DNA of 64,000 bases from Dipteris shenzhenensis (lineage: Eukaryota > Polypodiophyta > Polypodiopsida > Gleicheniales), in assembly GCA_047967505.1 (NCBI GenBank), contig CM106539.1; one strand, written 5' to 3'. Position numbers and translations under genes: made by a program. How positions within the stretch are numbered: position 1 is the stretch's first letter; each line of letters starts with the position of its first letter. The notes beneath the pieces were generated by a model that was not told the origin of the DNA, did no database searches, and saw nothing but the letters and a program-made list of their open reading frames with translations. This document shows positions 59,096 through 64,000 of this stretch, piece by piece.

Positions 59096-62000
59096 ATGGC
59101 ATCTGATTCTCTTTCATAGATTGTCACTGAAAAGCTTGACAAGAACAACTTCCAGGCATGGAAGTTTAGAATGATGAATTTCTTGATGGGAAAAGGCTAT
59201 TGGGAGTTCATTACAGGAAATGAAGAAGAACCTATTCTTCCTAATGTTCCCAATCAACAGGAAATGCAGGCATTCAAAGGATGGCATGAGAGAGCCAGGA
59301 AAGTTATGTACTGGCTGTCTATCAGTATTTCGGACTCCATGATTATGCATATTCAGGATGCAAGTACGCCAAAGGAGGCATGGGATACTTTGGCAAAAAT
59401 GTATAGCACAAATACACAAGCCAGGAAAATGCAGTTCAAGCAGGAGCTGCACAATGTTGTGCAGAGAGAAAATATGAGCATCAATGACTACCACATGAAG
59501 GTGAAGAAAATTGCGGATGCACTCGCTTCCATTGGGTCGCCAGTGGATGATGACGATTTAGTTTCTGTGACCTTGAATGGTCTAGGAAAGGATTATGCAC
59601 AGTTCCAGACATCCATTGCCGTCCATGAAAAATTTCCTGATTTTGAGGAGTTGATTGCTCTTCTAATTTCTGAAGAGCAAAGAAATGGTGGTGCATCTTC
59701 TTCAGTAGGAACTTCAAAAGAAACTGTCTTCTACTCAAATGCTGGTAGAGGTAGAGGCAGAGGTAGAGGAGGCCGATCTGCAGGCCGTGGTAGAAATCAG
59801 AATATGCAGCAAATGCAAGAAAACCAGTCCTATGTAGGAGGACATGGTAACTCTAGAGGCAGGGGGAGCCAAAGAGGTCGTGGTGGATGGCAGAGAGGCC
59901 AAAATGCAAACAGCAATGTTGAATGCTACTACTATGGTAAAATGGGGCATATGGCTAAAGACTGCTACAAAAAGCAGAATGACATTATGAATGTAAAATT
60001 GCAGCAAGGCAACTATGCATCCTCTAGTAGACAGGGTGATGACAGAAATGAGCATTTGTTTATGGTGCAGCATATGACAAATTCTATGACAAGTACAGAA
60101 GAAAGCAATGATGTGTGGTATGTTGACTCAGGTGCGTCAAACCACATGACAGGTCATGCTGAATGGATGTAGGATGCAAGGAAAATGGAAAAACCAGGAT
60201 TTGTGGAGACTGGTGATGATACTACACATCCTATTGTGCAGATTGGCAAAATTCCTTTGTCTATGCAGGATGGGAAAAAGAAATACTTGTTTGATGTATT
60301 TCACGTCCCGAACATCACCAAGAACCTGGTTTCTATTGGTCAGATGGTTGAGCAGGGCTTGCAGGTCAGATTTAATCCTCATGGATGCTTTGTTGAGGAT
60401 ATGAAAAATAATGGTCGCTTGATAGCAAAAGGAAAGAAGAAGGGCAGGATGTTTACATTGGATGCGGACATGCCTGAATTGAGTGCAGCAATGTTTGCAC
60501 ATGGGACCGGTGTAGTTGCAGATATTGATATCTGGCTCAAACGCATTGGTCATGTTAATATACAGCGACTTAAATCAATGCAAGCCCAAAATATTGTTGC
60601 AGGATTGCCTAAATTCAAGGTTGCAGAAATGCACAAGGTTTGTGAAGCCTGTCAATTTGGGAAACAGGCAAGGAAACCTTTTCCTAGGCATGTTCAAGAG
60701 AGTAAAAAGCCATTGGAATTAATCCACTCTGTTGTGTGGACTACTAAAGCTACATCTACTGGTGGCTGTCACTATTTTGTCACATTTATTGATGACTTCA
60801 ACACAAAACTTTGGGTGTATTTTATGAAAAAGAAAAGTGAAGTGTTTGGGCACTTCAAAGCTTTCAAAGCTATGGTTGAAAAAGAAACAGGCCTGCAAAT
60901 AAAATGCCTAAGGTCAGATGGAGGGGGAGAGTACCTCTCAAATGAGTTTGCAAGGTTCTTGCAGGAGCATGGTATAAAGCAGCAATATTCATGCAGTCAT
61001 ACCCCACAGCAAAATGGAATTGCAGAAAGGAAAAACAGGTATATTGGAGAGGTATCTCGGGCTATGCTAAATGAAAAAGATCTACCAGATTATTATTGGG
61101 CTGAAGTAGTTGCTACAGTAGTTTATATAATGAACAGGACTCCCACTGCAGTAATACATGGCATGATGCCAGAGGAGATGTATACTGGTAGGAAACTAGA
61201 TATTTCTCATTTGAAAATTTTTGGTTGCATTGCCTATGTCCATGTGCCAGATGAGTTGAGGTCCAAGTTGGATCCAAAGGTTGAGAAGTGCATCTTTATT
61301 GGTTATTCTCTGCAGCAGAAAGGGTATAGATGCTATAACCCTTCTACACGTAAGTTCACAATGAGCAGAGATGTTGTTTTTGATGAGATGAGCAGCTGGT
61401 ATAAACCAGTAAATGTGATGATTGATATAGATGCACAAAATGGTAATGCTGCACAAAATTCATAGTAGCAATCACAAAATATCAGTGGACCTATAGTGTC
61501 CTCTAGTAGTGGTTCACATACTTCCCCATGGACAGGTAGATTGAGATCAGGAGAAACTCCCCAAAGCAATGCAGATAGTGGTACGCAGGTATCACGAAAA
61601 GGAAAAGAGAAGGTAGATCAGCCCATGTTTGATGTGAATGCAGGTCACTCTTATGTGGATGGTGAATCCAGTGGCTCAGAACAGAGCATTGATGATGAGT
61701 TGGGTATTCGTTCTGTTGTTACGCCTGGAGTAAGGAAGATCAGGGATGTTTTGAGAGCACCTGGAAGTGAGCCTATTTTGCGCAGGTCTAACAGGGTTAG
61801 GTATCCTATGGATAGGCTGAAATTTGATGGATTTACAGCCATTCACTATGCCTATATGGTCAAAGTGATACAGGAACCAGAACCCACTTCTTTTGAGCAA
61901 GCCATGGGAAATGAAAAATGGGAGAAAGCCATGGATGAAGAAATGGATGCCTTGGATGCAAATGCTACATGGGAATTGGTGCCTTTGCCTAAAGACAAGA

Positions 62001-63455
62001 ATGCAATTGGCTGTAAGTGGGTTTATAAGATCAAGCACAATGCAGATGGTTCTGTGAATAGATACAAGGCAAGATTAGTTGTCAAGGGGTATGCACAGAC
62101 ATATGGCATTGATTATGAAGAAACTTTCAGCCCGGTTGCAAGGATGGCAACCGTAAGAGTAGCCATTGCTATGGCTGCATCAAAGGGATGGTCTTTACAT
62201 CAGATGGATGTAAAGAATGCCTTCTTGCATGGTGATTTGCAAGAAGAGGTCTTTATGGAGCAGCCAGCAGGTTATGTTCATGCTATTCATCCTGAGTTTG
62301 TTTGCAGGTTGAAGAAAGCCTTGTATGTCTTGAAGCAAGCACCTAGAGCATGGTCTGACAAGATAGGACAGTATCTTGTCACTATTGGCTTTCAGATTTC
62401 CAAGGTAGATTTCTCACTCTACGTGAGAAAAATAGAGAAAGGGATTATGCTGCTTGTCATTTATGTTAATGATTTGATCATCACAGGTGATAGTGATGAA
62501 GATATCCTTCATGTGAAAATGCTATTGAGGCAGAAGTTTGAGATGAATGATTTGGGAGAGCTGCGTTCTTTCTTGGGCATTGAGGTGATTAGATCACCAA
62601 GTGGGATACAGCTCTTGCAGAGGCAGTATGGATTGGACATGCTGTCCAAATATGGGATGACAGGCTGTAAGCCTATTTCAGTTCCTTTAGAGCAGAATGT
62701 GAAGCTGAGCGCAGATGTAGGTGAGCTTCTGGAAGACCCTACTATGTATAGATGCATAGTAGAAAGTTCGATTTACATGACTATTACCAAGCCAGATTTG
62801 AGCTATGCTATTGGGTTGGTAAGTCAGTTTATGCAGGCTCCAAGGAAACCACATTTAGATGCAGCTAGACGCATACTCAGGTATGTGAAGTCCACATTGC
62901 AGTATGGACTATTTTATGAGGCTGGGGTTCAGATACAGTTGCATGGATACACTGATGCTGATTGGGCTGGTAGTATTTCTGATAGACGATCTACCAGTGG
63001 ATATGTGTTCTCTTTTGGGAGTGCTGCAGTCACTTGGAGCAGCAAGAAACAGCCTACAATTGCCTTGTCGAGCACAGAGGCTGAGTACAGGGGTGCAGCA
63101 ATGGCTGCATGTGAGGTAGCTTGGTTGCATAAGCTACTCTATGATATGCATCAGGGGGCCAGTTGTCATTTATTGTGACAACATGAGCAGCATACACTTG
63201 GCAAAGGACCCAGTCTTTCATGCTAGAATAAAGCACATTGAGGTGCATTATCACTATGTGGGGGAGAAGGTTTTACTAGGTCTTATTGATCTAGTTTATG
63301 TCAGCACAAAGGATCAGGTAGCTGACATATTCGTGAAAGCATTGGGCATAGAGAAGCTGCGCAAGTTCAGAGACCTGTTTGGTGTGCAGGAATTGGGATT
63401 GAGCTCGAGGGGGAGTGTTGAGATATCGAGCTCCACTCGCGATATGCCAGGGTGA
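59096..63455 (+). pseudogene. copia gag-pol polyprotein, inactivated
   Basis: The frame opens at the ATG at 59096 but hits TAG at 59117, then TAG at 60170 and a TAG pair at 61463-61468; all are in the same frame. gag has a UBN2-type core and a zinc knuckle whose second Cys is Tyr (CYYYGKMGHMAKDC). Protease shows DSGASNHMTG. Integrase follows (GHVNIQRL...VCEACQFGKQ), with Leu replacing the first His of the zinc site and Val at the usual first catalytic Asp; RSDGGGEYLS and NGIAERKNR remain. RT reads KWVYKIKHNADGSVNRYKAR and QMDVKNAFLHGDL, but the active site is YVND instead of YVDD. RNase H ends in ALSSTEAEYRGAAMAACEVA. A G-run near 63150 shifts the frame, after which YCDNMSSIHLAKDPVF and DIFVKAL complete it and the frame runs into the 3' LTR. 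Confidence 0.92.
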
Positions 63456-63767
63456 CCGTTGTGTATTTATGTCACCGACTTGTTAGCTGGAGATGCGGTT
63501 GGTACACCGCCCACAAATAATAGCTAGATGATAGCTATCCTTATCTACTCTAGTTTGTGGCTCAGTTAGTAAGCCACCTTAGTTAGTTGAGTTTGATTTG
63601 AGATGCACATATAGGGTTCTTCTATTTCTTTGTACTAGAGTTCTTTTGGCTTACACAACTAAGAAGAGGAAAACTGTTTTCAGCCTCCACCTTTGTGTGT
63701 ATTCCCCCATTGTGCTTGTGAGAAAGCCTCAAGTGAGACTCCTTCCCTCTCTCCCACTATCTTCACA
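63416..63767 (+). repeat. 3' LTR of the complete copia
   Basis: 352 bp, same boundaries as the 5' copy, followed by TGTGC. Confidence 0.95.
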
Positions 63768-63772
63768 TGTGC

Positions 63773-64000
63773 TTCCATGTTTTGGCAATGCACGAAAAAA
63801 CATTTTATACAATCATTCCAAGGGTTGGAAGATATTTTGAAGCATCAAATTTTTATATCAATTTTTTTTTATATGACATGCTTTTTGTGCTATGGAGCTA
63901 ATAACTTTTAGAAAAAAGGTGTCTTCTGATAGCATGAAGAGCAGTTAATGTAATATGTTACTATTCTCATTCTTGAAAGCATTCAATGTTTTATTTTATC
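63773..64000. other. Flank downstream of the copia insertion
   Basis: AT-rich; no gene recognised. Confidence 0.5.

Larger units (their letters stand above)
58201..63767 (+). mobile_element. Ty1/copia retrotransposon, structurally complete
   Basis: Two 352-bp LTRs (58201-58552 and 63416-63767) begin TGTTGAGATATCG and end ATCTTCACA. They differ at 7 positions by my count (about 2%). A 5-bp target duplication, TGTGC, flanks the element (58196-58200 and 63768-63772). The primer-binding site TGGTATCAGAGC (58553-58564) follows the 5' LTR directly and matches initiator-Met tRNA. A purine tract (63407-63415) precedes the 3' LTR. The interior encodes gag, protease, integrase, RT and RNase H in copia order but is closed by several stops and one frameshift. 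Full structure with low LTR divergence means a relatively recent insertion. Confidence 0.95.

Noticed and set aside
1-64000. tRNA, rRNA or organellar inserts
   Set aside because: No cloverleaf, rRNA core phrase or plastid gene was recognised by reading; a covariance-model scan would be needed to exclude tRNAs.

Overview
The window looks like nuclear DNA of a land plant. It carries single-copy plant genes (a GATL-type glycosyltransferase and a plastid chlorophyll synthase), plant-type Ty1/copia and Ty3/gypsy retrotransposons, LINE fragments, a MULE-like SWIM-finger transposase relic, GT-AG splicing in a cellulose-synthase-like D relic, and degenerate TTTAGGG telomere-like repeats. The very high repeat load and long CT/GA microsatellites suggest a large genome. 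I cannot name the species; a non-flowering lineage such as a fern, lycophyte or gymnosperm is only a guess.

Layout. 0-5 kb: non-coding, with a decayed LINE 3' end on the minus strand (1.36-2.29 kb). 5-9.7 kb: purine-rich then pyrimidine-rich DNA leading into an intact intronless GATL gene (8076-9230, +). 10.96-17.5 kb: a nest of retroelements. A decayed Ty3/gypsy (+) carries a 276-bp solo LTR in its RT, a 29-bp perfect inverted duplication in its integrase, and a complete minus-strand gag-only LTR element (12187-15939, target duplication GTAGA). A further repeat cluster is flanked by an 18-bp direct repeat. 17.5-24.6 kb: mostly anonymous DNA, one arm of a ~0.6-kb inverted repeat and another LINE relic. 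24.6-29.05 kb: an internally deleted Ty1/copia element (target duplication GTTCT). 29.8-30.4 kb: a CSLD pseudogene fragment keeping one intron. 31.7-32.4 kb: the second arm of the inverted repeat. 32.6-34.3 kb: pyrimidine-rich filler. 36.6-41.3 kb: a decayed minus-strand Ty3/gypsy. 42.2-48.1 kb: tandem repeats, including a ~181-bp satellite-like array next to telomere-like DNA, CT/GA tracts and a ~0.9-kb tandem duplication. 50.5-51.7 kb: a full-length single-exon chlorophyll synthase with a G-box just upstream. 52.6-53.6 kb: a PTB-like RRM pseudogene (-). 54.8-57.9 kb: a MULE-like transposase relic split by a 654-bp solo LTR. 58.2-63.77 kb: a structurally complete, fairly young Ty1/copia element (352-bp LTRs about 2% diverged, target duplication TGTGC).

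Only two genes look intact and potentially functional: GATL (pectin/xylan-type cell-wall glycosylation in the Golgi) and CHLG (last step of chlorophyll synthesis in the thylakoid). They are unrelated in pathway. I found no convincing new multi-gene system. The most noteworthy items are the intronless intact chlorophyll synthase, the nested gag-only element, the stop-codon pattern compatible with cytosine deamination, and several unexplained dispersed or inverted repeats.
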